This document shows, piece after piece, positions 1 through 7,513 of a stretch of 64,000 nucleotides of DNA. The notes below the pieces were generated by a model that saw only the letters and a list, made by a program, of their open reading frames with translations, was not told the DNA's origin and made no database searches. The DNA comes from Roseomonas sp. AR75 (GTDB taxonomy: Bacteria > Pseudomonadota > Alphaproteobacteria > Acetobacterales > Acetobacteraceae), in the NCBI RefSeq assembly GCF_005222815.1, contig NZ_STGB01000001.1, forward strand, positions 1,364,001-1,428,000, given 5' to 3'. Each line of letters starts with the position of its first letter. Positions within the stretch are counted from its first letter, which is position 1. Both the position numbers and the translations under genes were made by a program.

Positions 1-1
1 C

Positions 2-805
2 CTCGGCCAGCCTGTGGTGGTGGAGAACCGGCCGGGCGCCGGCGGCGTGGTCGGCACCGACTATGTCGCGAAGTCGCCGCCCAACGGCGACATCCTGGTG
101 CAGTCCACGCTGTCCCCCATCGGGCTCGCGCCTGGCCTGCCGGCGCCGATGCCGTTCGATCCGGTGCGCGACCTCACCCCGATCGCGCCGGCCGTCTTCG
201 TGCCGATCGGCCTCGCGGTGACGACCAAGGGCCTGAACGTCCGCACCGCGCAGGAATTCGTCGACCTGATCCGCGCCAACCCGGGAAAGTACCAGTTCGG
301 CAGTTCCGGCGTCGGCTCCTCCGGCCACATCGCCGCCGCGACCTTCGCCATCAAGGTTGGCGCGGAGACGGTGCATGTGCCTTATCGCGGCGGCGGGCAG
401 GTCTTCGCCGCGCTGAACAGCGGCGAGATCCACTATTGCTGCGACATCTCCGCCCTGCTGAAGCCCTTCCACGAGGCCGGCACCGCGCGCGTGCTGTTCA
501 TGGCGACCGATGAGCGCAGCAGCCTGCTGCCGGACGTGCCGACGGCGCGCGAAGCCGGCATGCCGGAATACAAGGCCTATTCCTGGTTCGGCTTCTTCGG
601 CCCGCCGGGCCTGCCGCGTCCCATCGTGGACCGCATGGCCGCGGCGGTGGAGCAGGCCGTCTCCGACCCCGCGATGATCGCCCGCTTCGAGCAGGCCGGC
701 ACGCCGGTGATGCGCGGCTGGACGCCGGAACGCTTCGCCACCTTCGTGCGGGAGGAGAACGCCATGTGGGCGCCGCTGGTGCGCAGCCTCAACATCCGCG
801 AGTGA
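2..805 (+). CDS. Bug-type TTT solute-binding protein, 5' end outside window
   Basis: This is the C-terminal 267 residues of a Bug (TctC-like) periplasmic receptor; the frame is open to the left edge, so the true start lies upstream. Visible family hallmarks are VVENRPGAGG near the left edge, the YDP-like FDPVRDLTPIAP segment, GSSGVGSSGHIAAA and HVPYRGGGQVF, which form the ligand cleft in known Bug proteins. Such receptors capture carboxylates or related small molecules for TctAB-type transporters, but no TctA/TctB gene is present here. It is closely similar to the next receptor (1329-2309), sharing VVVENRPGAGG and DYVAK segments in the same register, so the two look like tandem duplicates. 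The ligand cannot be assigned. Confidence 0.9.
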   Translation, partial: LGQPVVVENRPGAGGVVGTDYVAKSPPNGDILVQSTLSPIGLAPGLPAPMPFDPVRDLTPIAPAVFVPIGLAVTTKGLNVRTAQEFVDLIRANPGKYQFGSSGVGSSGHIAAATFAIKVGAETVHVPYRGGGQVFAALNSGEIHYCCDISALLKPFHEAGTARVLFMATDERSSLLPDVPTAREAGMPEYKAYSWFGFFGPPGLPRPIVDRMAAAVEQAVSDPAMIARFEQAGTPVMRGWTPERFATFVREENAMWAPLVRSLNIRE

Positions 806-927
806 TCGGCGGCGCGCCGCATGGCACCGGGCGGCGAAACCGCCCGGCAACATGCGCGCATCGCGCAACATCCGCGTGCAACCTGCCGCGCGCAGTCTCC
901 GCCCACCCGCAGCACGGAGACACCGCC

Positions 928-1281
928 ATGCATCGCCGCTTCCTTCTCGCCGCCCTGCCCGTCCTCGCCGCCACCCGCGCCGGCGCCCAGGCCTCGCCCG
1001 CCGTCCAGCTCTTCCAGGTGCGCACCCAGCGCGGCGAGGTGCTGCTCGGCTTCACGCCGCAGCAGCTTGCCGCCCTCGGCAGCGGGCCAGAGGTGGAGCG
1101 CATCGCGCGGCGCATCGCCGAGGCCGGGCAGGTCACCGCCTGGCGCTACGCCGTCGGCCGCGCGCCCGATGGCAGCACGCGGCTCGCCACGCGCGACAGG
1201 GTCGCAGTGATGCGGCAGGAAGCCGTGACGGTGGAGCCTTACCGCCCCGCCCTGCCGGTGGTCCCGCCCCCGACAGAATAG
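928..1281 (+). CDS. Small secreted protein of unknown function
   Basis: A 117-residue protein starting at an ATG preceded by a GGAGA ribosome-binding site. The first 21 residues (MHRRFLLAALPVLAATRAGAQ) form a typical Sec signal peptide ending in a likely AGAQ cleavage site. The mature part is short, lacks Cys, and ends in a proline-rich tail (VVPPPTE). I recognise no domain. It lies between two paralogous Bug receptors in the same orientation, 122 bp after the first and 47 bp before the second, so it may be co-expressed with them, but nothing in the sequence shows a functional link. Confidence 0.65.
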   Translation: MHRRFLLAALPVLAATRAGAQASPAVQLFQVRTQRGEVLLGFTPQQLAALGSGPEVERIARRIAEAGQVTAWRYAVGRAPDGSTRLATRDRVAVMRQEAVTVEPYRPALPVVPPPTE

Positions 1282-1328
1282 CGCCCCGTCCTCCGATGCG
1301 CTTTGATGCGCCGCAGGAGGACCCCGAC

Positions 1329-2309
1329 ATGACGCAGTTCACCCGACGCGGCGCGCTCGCGCTGCCGCTTGCAGGCCTTGCCGCGCCGGCGCTCGGCCAG
1401 GGCGCCTGGCCGACACGACCGATCCGGATCGTCGTCGCCTTCGGCACCGGCGGCGGCACCGACATCACCACCCGCGTGCTGGCGCCGAAGCTTTCGGAGA
1501 TCCTGGGCCAGCCCGTGGTGGTGGAGAACCGGCCCGGTGCCGGCGGCACGCTCGGCGCGGACTATGTCGCGAAGCAGCCGCCGAATGGCGAGACCTTCCT
1601 GCTTGCCACCGTCTCCAACATGGCGCTGGCGATCCCGCTCTACGGGTCGCGCCTGCCCTACGATCCCGTCCGCGACTTCGTCGGCATCGCGCCGACGGTG
1701 TTCATCCCGATCGGCATGGCCGCCTCGACGAAGCTCGGCGTAAACGACGCGGCCGCCTTCATCGCGCTACTGAAGGCCAATCCCGGCAAATACAGCTATG
1801 GCAGCGCGGGCGCCGGCACCAGCGGGCACATCGCCTCCTCCGCCTTCCTCTCCCGCATCGGCGCGACGGCGGAGCACGTGCCCTATCGCAATCCCGGCCA
1901 GACCTACCTGGCGCTGCAGCAGGGCGAGATCGCCTTCACCAGCGACATCCCCTCCATCCTCGCGCCGTTCCATCGCGCCGGCACCGCGAAGCTGATGTTC
2001 GTCGCGACCGACGAGCGCAGCCCGCACGCGCCGGAGGTGCCGACCGCGCGGGAGGTCGGGCTTGGCGACTACAAGGCGTATTCCTGGTACGGCATCTATG
2101 GCCCGGCCGGCACGCCGCAGCCGATCGTCGCGCGCATGGCCGCCGCCATCGAACAGGCGCTGGCCGATCCCGCGATTGGCCGTCGCTTCGACGAGATGGG
2201 CACGCCCGCGATGCGCGGCTGGAGCCCGGAGCGCTTCAGCGACTTCCTGAAGTCGGAAATCGCCCTCTGGGTCCCGCTGGTCCAGGCCAGCGGCGCCCGC
2301 GCCGATTGA
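1329..2309 (+). CDS. Bug-type TTT solute-binding protein
   Basis: A complete 326-residue periplasmic receptor of the Bug/TctC family. It begins with a twin-arginine-like signal (MTQFTRRGALALPLAG, cleavage after ALGQ), then WPTRPIRIVVAFGTGGGTD, VVVENRPGAGG, YDPVRDFVGIAP, SAGAGTSGHIAS and HVPYRNPGQTY, all normal for the family. An AGGAGG-like ribosome-binding site lies a few bases upstream of the ATG. It is a tandem paralogue of the truncated receptor at the left edge. No membrane components are encoded nearby, so it must work with a transporter encoded elsewhere or as a sensor ligand-binder. A pair of strong hairpins follows the stop codon. Confidence 0.93.
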   Translation: MTQFTRRGALALPLAGLAAPALGQGAWPTRPIRIVVAFGTGGGTDITTRVLAPKLSEILGQPVVVENRPGAGGTLGADYVAKQPPNGETFLLATVSNMALAIPLYGSRLPYDPVRDFVGIAPTVFIPIGMAASTKLGVNDAAAFIALLKANPGKYSYGSAGAGTSGHIASSAFLSRIGATAEHVPYRNPGQTYLALQQGEIAFTSDIPSILAPFHRAGTAKLMFVATDERSPHAPEVPTAREVGLGDYKAYSWYGIYGPAGTPQPIVARMAAAIEQALADPAIGRRFDEMGTPAMRGWSPERFSDFLKSEIALWVPLVQASGARAD

Positions 2310-2318
2310 AGGCAGGGG

Positions 2319-2368
2319 GCCGGGGAGCCTCGGGCTCCCCGGCGGGAGCGCGAGGGCAGAGCCCTCGC
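2319..2368. terminator. Tandem hairpins between convergent genes
   Basis: Two perfect stem-loops lie between the convergent genes ending at 2309 and 2379. The first has an 11-bp stem GCCGGGGAGCC (2319-2329) and a 3-base loop; the second an 8-bp stem GCGAGGGC (2350-2357) and loop AGA. Neither has a long T-run, as is usual for GC-rich genomes, but placement supports a bidirectional terminator. Confidence 0.6.
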
Positions 2369-2378
2369 CTCCGTCAGC

Positions 2379-3407
2379 TCAGCGCATCGGCGGCGCGTAT
2401 TGCAGCCCGCCCTTGGTCCAGAGGTTGTTGACGCCGCGCGGGAAGCCGATCGGCGTCATGTTGCGCTCCCAGATCTCGCCGTAGTTGCCGACGGCGCGGA
2501 TCACCTTCACCGCCCAGTCGTTCTCCAGGCCCAGCATGCGGCCGAGATCGCCGGTCCGCCCGACGAAGCGCTGGATGTCCGGATTGTTGCTGGTCAGGAA
2601 GCTGTCCACATTGGCCTGGGTGATGCCCATCTCCTCGGCAGTCAGCAGCGCGAAATGCGTCCAGCGCACGATGTCGAAGAAGCGCGCATCGCCCTTGCGC
2701 ACCGCCGGCCCGAGCGGCTCCTTGGAGATGATCTCCGGCAGCAGCAGGTAACGGCCCGCATTGGCACCCTGGCTCGCCGCAAAGGACGCCAGCGAGGAAC
2801 TGTCATTGGTGTACACGTCGCAGCGGCGGTTGATGAAGGCGCTGCGCACCTCCTCCACGCTTTCGATCACCACCGGCGTGTAGCGCAGGTTGTTGGCGCG
2901 GAAATAGTCGGCCAGGTTGAGCTCCGTCGTGGTGCCCGGCTGCACGCAGACCGTGGCGCCATCCAGCTGGCGGGCGGAGGTCACGCCGCTGTCGCGATGC
3001 ACCATGAAGCCCTGGCCGTCATAGACGTTGATGCCGGCGAAGAGCAGGCCGAGCGAGGCTTCGCGCGCCAGCGTCCAGGTCGTGGTCCGCACGATCAGGT
3101 CCACCTCGCCCGACTGCAGCATGGTAAAGCGCTGCTGCGTGGAGGAGGGCGTGATGCGGATGCGGTTGCCGTCGCCGAAGATCGCGGCCGCCACGGCGCG
3201 GCAGTAATCCACGTCGATGCCGCGCCACACGCCCTGGCTGTCCGGCAGCGAGAAGCCGACGGTGGAGGGCGAGACGGTGCAGATCAGCTGCCCGCGCTGG
3301 CGGACCGACGCGACCGTGTCAGCCGCGGGCTGCGCAAATGCAGGCGCGGCGACGCCCGCACCGAAAAGGGCGGCGCCGAGCAGGGCGCCAAGTTTGGCCA
3401 GACGCAT
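2379..3407 (-). CDS. AapJ-like amino-acid ABC transporter periplasmic binding protein
   Basis: A 342-residue periplasmic receptor resembling the general L-amino-acid binding protein AapJ. The chosen ATG at 3407 gives a Sec signal peptide (MRLAKLGALLGAALFGAGVA, cleavage near AFAQ) and has a GGGAGAG ribosome-binding site; a longer frame to 3530 would bury the signal. Family features include GQLICTVSPSTVGFSLPD, WRGIDVDYCRAVAAA, FTMLQSGEVDLIVRTTTWT and YDGQGFMV, the AapJ-type ligand pocket. No AapQ/M/P permease or ATPase gene lies next to it, so it is an orphan receptor whose partner complex must be encoded elsewhere. Confidence 0.9.
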   Translation of the reverse strand: MRLAKLGALLGAALFGAGVAAPAFAQPAADTVASVRQRGQLICTVSPSTVGFSLPDSQGVWRGIDVDYCRAVAAAIFGDGNRIRITPSSTQQRFTMLQSGEVDLIVRTTTWTLAREASLGLLFAGINVYDGQGFMVHRDSGVTSARQLDGATVCVQPGTTTELNLADYFRANNLRYTPVVIESVEEVRSAFINRRCDVYTNDSSSLASFAASQGANAGRYLLLPEIISKEPLGPAVRKGDARFFDIVRWTHFALLTAEEMGITQANVDSFLTSNNPDIQRFVGRTGDLGRMLGLENDWAVKVIRAVGNYGEIWERNMTPIGFPRGVNNLWTKGGLQYAPPMR

Positions 3408-3511
3408 GCGAAAGCTCTCCCGTTGGATGCGCTGCCCCATGGCGGCGCCCGCAACGATTCTTGGCGCGCGGCGCGGGAAGGGCAAGGGGGGAGGTAGAAC
3501 GCCGCAACGAC

Positions 3512-3559
3512 GCGGGGCTCCGCCCCGCAAACCCCGCCGGGGACGATGATCGTCCCCGG
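3512..3559 (-). terminator. Double hairpin after the ArsC/Spx-like gene
   Basis: Downstream of the minus-strand gene ending at 3570 are two stem-loops: GCGGGGC-TCC-GCCCCGC (3512-3528) and a 23-bp near-perfect palindrome with arms CCGGGGACGAT / ATCGTCCCCGG (3537-3559). Likely a rho-independent-type terminator without a T-tract. Confidence 0.5.
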
Positions 3560-3569
3560 ACCCCTGCGT

Positions 3570-3920
3570 TCAGAAGATGCGCTCGTACTGGTCGGGGGAG
3601 AAACCGACGGCCAACTGGCCCTTGGCAGACAGGACGGGGCGCTTCACCAGGGACGGGTTGGCGAGCATCAGGGCCACGGCCTTGGACTCGTCCAGGTCGG
3701 CCTTCTCGGCATCGGGCAGCTTGCGGAAGGAGGTGCCGGCCCGGTTCAGCAGCCTCTCCCAGCCGACCTCCTTCACCCAGCGCTCCAGCATCCCGCGCTC
3801 CAGCCCGGCAGTCTTGTAGTCGTGGAATGCATGCGCGATGCCGCGCGCCTCGAGCCAGGCCCGCGCCTTCTTCATCGTGTCGCAGTTCCTGATACCGTGG
3901 ATGATGACGCTGTCCGGCAC
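3570..3920 (-). CDS. ArsC/Spx-family protein (YffB-like)
   Basis: A 116-residue thioredoxin-fold protein of the ArsC/Spx/YffB family. It has the single N-terminal active-site region GIRNCDTMKKARAWLE with Cys at about residue 13, and later the conserved segment LVKRPVLSAKGQLAVGFSPDQY, typical of YffB-like proteins. The usual length for this family is 110-120 residues. These proteins are related to glutaredoxin-coupled arsenate reductases, but YffB members are not proven arsenate reductases and no arsenic genes are nearby. It lies 31 bp downstream of the HxlR regulator in the same direction. Confidence 0.85.
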   Translation of the reverse strand: MPDSVIIHGIRNCDTMKKARAWLEARGIAHAFHDYKTAGLERGMLERWVKEVGWERLLNRAGTSFRKLPDAEKADLDESKAVALMLANPSLVKRPVLSAKGQLAVGFSPDQYERIF

Positions 3921-3951
3921 GATGCAAGCTCCGCCTGTCTCGAGCGCCAGC

Positions 3952-4461
3952 CTACGCCGATTCCGCGCGCAGCGCGCGATAGGCGGCGGTCAGCCGGCCC
4001 AGCACATCCGTGCCCGGATCCGCAGCGCCGAGATGCCGGTGCCGCAACTCCTGCATGAACTCTGCCCAGAGCGACGGTCCGCCCTCCTCCAGCAATTGCG
4101 CCCGGATGGACAGCGCCGGCGTCGCCGGGGTGTGCCGCCGTCCCCAGGCGGCAAGCTGCGCCAGCACCGGCAGCAACTGGATGCCCGCTTCCGTCAGGCT
4201 GTAGATTCCCTTCTGCCGGTGCGTCGGATCGTCCCGCCGCGTCAGAACCCCCGCCGCGACCAGCCGCTTCAGCCGATCCGCCAGGATGTTGGAGGCGATC
4301 CCCTCCTCCGAGCCTTGCAGCAGGGTCCGGAAATGCCGGCGATCGCCGAAGATGATGTCGCGGATGACGATCAGGCTCCAGCGGTCCCCCAGCACCTCCA
4401 GCGTGAGGTTGATGGGACAGCCGGAACGCGGTGCCTGATTCTCGGCGAGGGGGCGGGACAT
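3952..4461 (-). CDS. HxlR-family winged-helix transcriptional regulator
   Basis: A 169-residue DNA-binding protein. The N-terminal part SGCPINLTLEVLGDRWSLIVIRDI is the diagnostic HxlR signature, including the conserved Cys, followed by FRTLLQ, SNILADRLKRLVAAGVL (recognition helix) and the wing RQKGIYSLTEAG. It is divergent from the DHFR-like gene at 4545, with an 83-bp shared intergenic region, so it probably controls that gene and itself. HxlR proteins usually respond to reactive electrophiles or redox signals through the N-terminal Cys; that role here is inference. Confidence 0.9.
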   Translation of the reverse strand: MSRPLAENQAPRSGCPINLTLEVLGDRWSLIVIRDIIFGDRRHFRTLLQGSEEGIASNILADRLKRLVAAGVLTRRDDPTHRQKGIYSLTEAGIQLLPVLAQLAAWGRRHTPATPALSIRAQLLEEGGPSLWAEFMQELRHRHLGAADPGTDVLGRLTAAYRALRAESA

Positions 4462-4544
4462 ACCGGTTGCAATTTAGGATCGGTCGGCGCAGAACGCTAC
4501 CGCTTGCGTTTCGCAATCGGCTCCGGAGACGCGGGAGGAACGCG

Positions 4545-5126
4545 ATGGCCGACCTGGTCCTGTCCATCTTCACCAGCCTGGACGGGTATTTCGTGAAGCG
4601 CGGCGGCGTATTCGCCCCGCCCCCCTGGTCCGAGGAGGTCGAGCGCGAATGGTCCCTCGCCGCCATGAAGCGTGCCCGGCACCTGCTCTATGGCCGCGTG
4701 AACTTCCTGTTCAACAAGGGCTTCTGGGAACCCGCGGCGACCGATCCGACCAGCGTCGCTGCCGGCATCGCCTATGCGGGCCAGATGAACGCGCTTCCCA
4801 AGACCGTCGTCTCCACCACGCTGCAGGGCGACCCGGGATGGAATGCGCGCCTCGCAGGCCCGGACCTTGCGGCCGAGGTTGCGGCGCTGAAGCGTGACGT
4901 CGCCGGCGGCGACATCTTCGCCTTCGGCGGCGGCGGCCTCGCCGACAGCCTCATCCGGCGCGATCTGGTGGACGAGCTCTGGCTGATGATCACGCCGCAC
5001 CTGCTCGGCGATGGGGAGCGCTTCTTCCGCGACGGCAGGCCGGAGGCGGCGATGGCGCTGATCGAGGCGCGACCGCTCGATGTGGGTTCCGTGATCCTGC
5101 GCTACCGGCGCATGCGACAGGCCTGA
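4545..5126 (+). CDS. Dihydrofolate-reductase-like (RibD C-terminal fold) protein
   Basis: A 193-residue protein of the DHFR-like family (RibD C-terminal domain). Features are the opening SIFTSLDGYF, LLYGRVNF (substrate-side strand), FAFGGGGLADSLIRRDLVDELWLMITPHLLGDG, with the glycine-rich nucleotide-binding loop. The ATG has a strong GGGAGGAA ribosome-binding site. These proteins are NADPH-dependent reductases of unknown substrate rather than folate enzymes. It is divergent from an HxlR regulator and lies 5 bp before a glutathione S-transferase gene, so the group may be a small stress-responsive unit. Confidence 0.85.
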   Translation: MADLVLSIFTSLDGYFVKRGGVFAPPPWSEEVEREWSLAAMKRARHLLYGRVNFLFNKGFWEPAATDPTSVAAGIAYAGQMNALPKTVVSTTLQGDPGWNARLAGPDLAAEVAALKRDVAGGDIFAFGGGGLADSLIRRDLVDELWLMITPHLLGDGERFFRDGRPEAAMALIEARPLDVGSVILRYRRMRQA

Positions 5127-5131
5127 ACGCG

Positions 5132-5791
5132 ATGGCCCTTACCCTCTTTGCCCATCCCTTCTCCGCCTACTGCCAGAAGGCGCTGGTGGCGCTCTATGAA
5201 AACGCCACGCCCTTCACCTTTCGCGCCGTGAACCTCGGCGACGAGGCGGACGCCGCGGCGCTGCGCGCGCTCTGGCGCTTCCGCCGCTTCCCCGTTCTGG
5301 TGGATGGCGAGCGCGTAGTGCCGGAAGCGAGCCTGATCATCGAGCATCTCGACCGCCGCCATCCCGGCGTCGTGCGCTTCATCCCGGAGGACGCCGACGC
5401 AGCCATGGAGGTGCGGCTGTTCGACCGTGTCGTGGACAACGACCTGATGACGCCGGTGCAGAAGATGGTCTTCGACGCGATACGGCCCGAAGGCGTCCGG
5501 GATGCCTACGGCGTGCAGCACGCGCGCCGCATGCTGCACACGACCTATGACTGGCTTGAGGAAAGGCTGGCCGGCCGAAACTGGGCGGCTGGCGCGGACT
5601 TCACCCTGGCGGACTGCGGCGCCGCCCCTGCCCTGCTCTACGCCGACTGGGCCGAGCCGATCCCGCAACGCTGCACCCGGCTGCGCGGCTACCGCGCCCG
5701 GCTGCTCGCGCGCCCATCCTATGCGCGGGCGCTGGACGAGGCGCGGCCGTACCGCCACCTCTTCCCACTCGGCGACCCCGGCCGGGATTGA
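5132..5791 (+). CDS. Glutathione S-transferase family protein
   Basis: A 219-residue cytosolic GST. The N-terminal thioredoxin-like domain starts LFAHPFSAYCQKALVAL, with a Ser/Tyr/Cys active-site region, and contains the cis-proline strand FPVLVDGERVVPEASLIIEHLD. The alpha-helical C-terminal domain has the conserved N-capping segment AAGADFTLADC. It follows the DHFR-like gene by 5 bp and ends 11 bp before the GFA gene start, so the three genes are probably one operon under the HxlR divergent promoter. The substrate is unknown. Confidence 0.9.
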   Translation: MALTLFAHPFSAYCQKALVALYENATPFTFRAVNLGDEADAAALRALWRFRRFPVLVDGERVVPEASLIIEHLDRRHPGVVRFIPEDADAAMEVRLFDRVVDNDLMTPVQKMVFDAIRPEGVRDAYGVQHARRMLHTTYDWLEERLAGRNWAAGADFTLADCGAAPALLYADWAEPIPQRCTRLRGYRARLLARPSYARALDEARPYRHLFPLGDPGRD

Positions 5792-5802
5792 GGAGCGACG
5801 CG

Positions 5803-6210
5803 ATGACCGACCGGTCCCAGGGTACCTGTTTGTGTCAGGCCGTGCGCTTCGAGGTCCAGGGCGAGTTTGACCGCTTCTACCTCTGCCACTGTTCGCGCTG
5901 CCGGAAGGGCACCGGCTCGGCGCATGGCGCGAACCTCTTCGCTCCCGGCGCGCGCGTCACCTGGCTTTCGGGCGAGGAGATGGTGCGACACTACGAACTG
6001 CCGGGCACGCGGCACACGCGCAGTTTCTGCGCCCGCTGCGGCTCGGCACTGCCGCGCATGATGGCGGCGGAAGGCATGGTGATCGTTCCCGCCGGCAGCC
6101 TGGACAGCCCGGTGACGGTGAAGCCGACCGCGCACATCTGCATGGCCAGCCGCGCGGCGTGGGAGGACGGGCTGAGGGATGCCCCGCGCTTCGACGGCCT
6201 GCCTGCCTAG
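5803..6210 (+). CDS. GFA-domain (glutathione-dependent formaldehyde-activating-like) protein
   Basis: A 135-residue zinc-binding protein of the GFA/CENP-V fold. Cysteine motifs are all present: GTCLCQAVRFEVQG, the CHCSRCRKGTG centre (two zinc sites) and FCARCGSALP. The ATG at 5803 is chosen over an in-frame ATG at 5788 because it is preceded by an AGGAG ribosome-binding site. Family members bind zinc and some bind glutathione adducts, but enzymatic activity is not established for most. Operon position behind a GST fits a role with glutathione conjugates (inference). Its 3' end overlaps the convergent YbaK gene by 4 bp. Confidence 0.85.
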   Translation: MTDRSQGTCLCQAVRFEVQGEFDRFYLCHCSRCRKGTGSAHGANLFAPGARVTWLSGEEMVRHYELPGTRHTRSFCARCGSALPRMMAAEGMVIVPAGSLDSPVTVKPTAHICMASRAAWEDGLRDAPRFDGLPA

Positions 6211-6680
6211 ACTACCACAGGCGCCACCACCGCCTTCAGCAGCGCCGCCGCATCGCGCGGCGCCAGCCGCACTTGCAGGCCACGCTGCCCGCCATTCATG
6301 TAGACCTGCGGATGCGCCAGCGCCGTCTCCTCCATCGCGGCGCGCGCCGGGCGCATCTGGCCGAAGGGGCTGATGCCGCCGACCTTGTAGCCGGTGATCC
6401 GCTCGGCCTCCGCCGGCTTCATCATCTCCGCCGACTTGCCGCCGAAGGCCGCGGCGAGACGCTTCATCGAGACCTCCCTGTCGGAGGGCACGATCACGCA
6501 GGCGGGCTTGCCATCCACCAGCGCCATCAAGGTCTTCAGCACGCGCGCGGGGTCCTCGCCCAGCGCGGCCGCCGCCTGCAACCCGATGCTCGGCGCATGC
6601 GGATCGTACGCATAGGCGTGAATCGTGAAGGCGACGCCGGCCCTGGCCAAGGCGGTCGTCGCGCGGGTCGCTTTCGACAT
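6207..6680 (-). CDS. ybaK: YbaK/EbsC-type aminoacyl-tRNA deacylase
   Basis: A 157-residue trans-editing protein that in characterised members hydrolyses Cys-tRNA(Pro). The sequence has the family segments VLKTLMALVDGKPACVIVPSDREVS, with the catalytic Lys/Thr region, KSAEMMKPAEAERITGYKVGGISPFG and the C-terminal MNGGQRGLQVRLAP. The internal start at 6680 removes a non-homologous extension and matches family length. It overlaps the GFA gene tail by 4 bp and runs divergently from the flavin reductase at 6738. Confidence 0.88.
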   Translation of the reverse strand: MSKATRATTALARAGVAFTIHAYAYDPHAPSIGLQAAAALGEDPARVLKTLMALVDGKPACVIVPSDREVSMKRLAAAFGGKSAEMMKPAEAERITGYKVGGISPFGQMRPARAAMEETALAHPQVYMNGGQRGLQVRLAPRDAAALLKAVVAPVVV

Positions 6681-6737
6681 GGCGGTCCCGCGCGTCATAG
6701 TCCCGCCTTCCGCCCCAGGACAAGCAGGAGACGCGGC

Positions 6738-7302
6738 ATGGCGCAGGCCCCCCCGCAAGCGCGACTTCCCCGTGCACCAGGTGCGCCGCTACCTGGAGCC
6801 GGGGCCGATCGTGCTGGTCTCCTCGCACTGGCGCGGGCGAAGCAACGTCATGACGCTGGGCTGGCACGTCGTGCTGGAATTCTCGCCCTCGCTGGTCGGC
6901 CTGATGATCGCGCAGGGCAACCACAGCTTCGGCATGATCCGCGCCAGCCGCGAATGCGTCATCAACCTGCCGACCACGGCGCTGACCGACACGGTCGTGC
7001 GCATCGGCAATTGCAGCGGCGCGACCACCGACAAATTCGCCGCCTTCGGCCTTACGCCGGAACCAGCCAGCGCGGTGGCCGCACCGCTGATCCGCGAATG
7101 CCATGCCTGCTTCGAATGCCGCCTGCACGACGCCGCGCTGGTGAAGCGCTACAACCTGTTCGTCTTCGAGGTGGTGAAGGCGCATGTTGCACCCTCCCCG
7201 AAACACCCGCAGACGCTGCACTACACCGGCGACGGCGTGTTCATGGTCGCGGGTCGCACCATCAGCCGGAAATCGCTGTTCCGTCCGGAGATGCTGGGCT
7301 GA
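6738..7302 (+). CDS. Flavin reductase-like protein, apparent 1-nt frameshift near its start
   Basis: The reading frame from about 6755 to 7302 encodes a flavin reductase-like (FMN-binding split barrel) protein: RRYLEPGPIVLVSSHWRG, the FMN-binding SNVMTLGWHVVLEFSP, SRECVINLPTT and CHACFECRLHD. No good in-frame start exists. The ATG at 6738, which has a CAGGAG ribosome-binding site, is in another frame; removing one C from the run of seven at 6748-6754 joins them and gives MAQAPRKRDFPVHQVR, a natural N-terminus. Either the run holds a sequencing error or the gene is broken or phase-variable. Restored length would be about 187 residues. FMN-dependent reductase function is known for the family; the substrate is not. 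Confidence 0.8.
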
Positions 7303-7513
7303 GCGCCACAAGCCAGGCCGGCAGATGGAAGACGCTCATCAGCAGGTACATCGCCGCCATGCCGTCGAGATCGCCTCCGCCGCAGAGCGCATCCAGCGGC
7401 GCTTCCGGCCGCAGCGCGGCCAGAAGCGCCAGCATCGCGAAGCAGGGCGCGGCCGCCAGCCTCAGCCACCGCGCCGCGCGCGCCGCGCCGTCACGCCGCA
7501 TCGTATTCGTCAT
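7262..7513 (-). CDS. Small two-helix membrane protein downstream of DUF899 gene
   Basis: An 83-residue hypothetical protein. Two hydrophobic stretches, LRLAAAPCFAMLALLAAL and MAAMYLLMSVFHLPAWLVAL, are likely transmembrane helices separated by a short loop containing Cys. The start ATG overlaps the 3' end of the upstream DUF899 gene by 23 bp, indicating translational coupling, and the 3' end overlaps the convergent flavin reductase gene by 41 bp. I recognise no family. Coupling to the DUF899 gene is the only clue to its role. Confidence 0.6.
   Translation of the reverse strand: MTNTMRRDGAARAARWLRLAAAPCFAMLALLAALRPEAPLDALCGGGDLDGMAAMYLLMSVFHLPAWLVALSPASPDGTAISG

Noticed and set aside
2400..3497. 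A 365-codon plus-strand frame opposite the AapJ-like gene
   Set aside because: His/Arg/Ala-rich shadow; the minus-strand gene has clear receptor motifs, a signal peptide and a ribosome-binding site.
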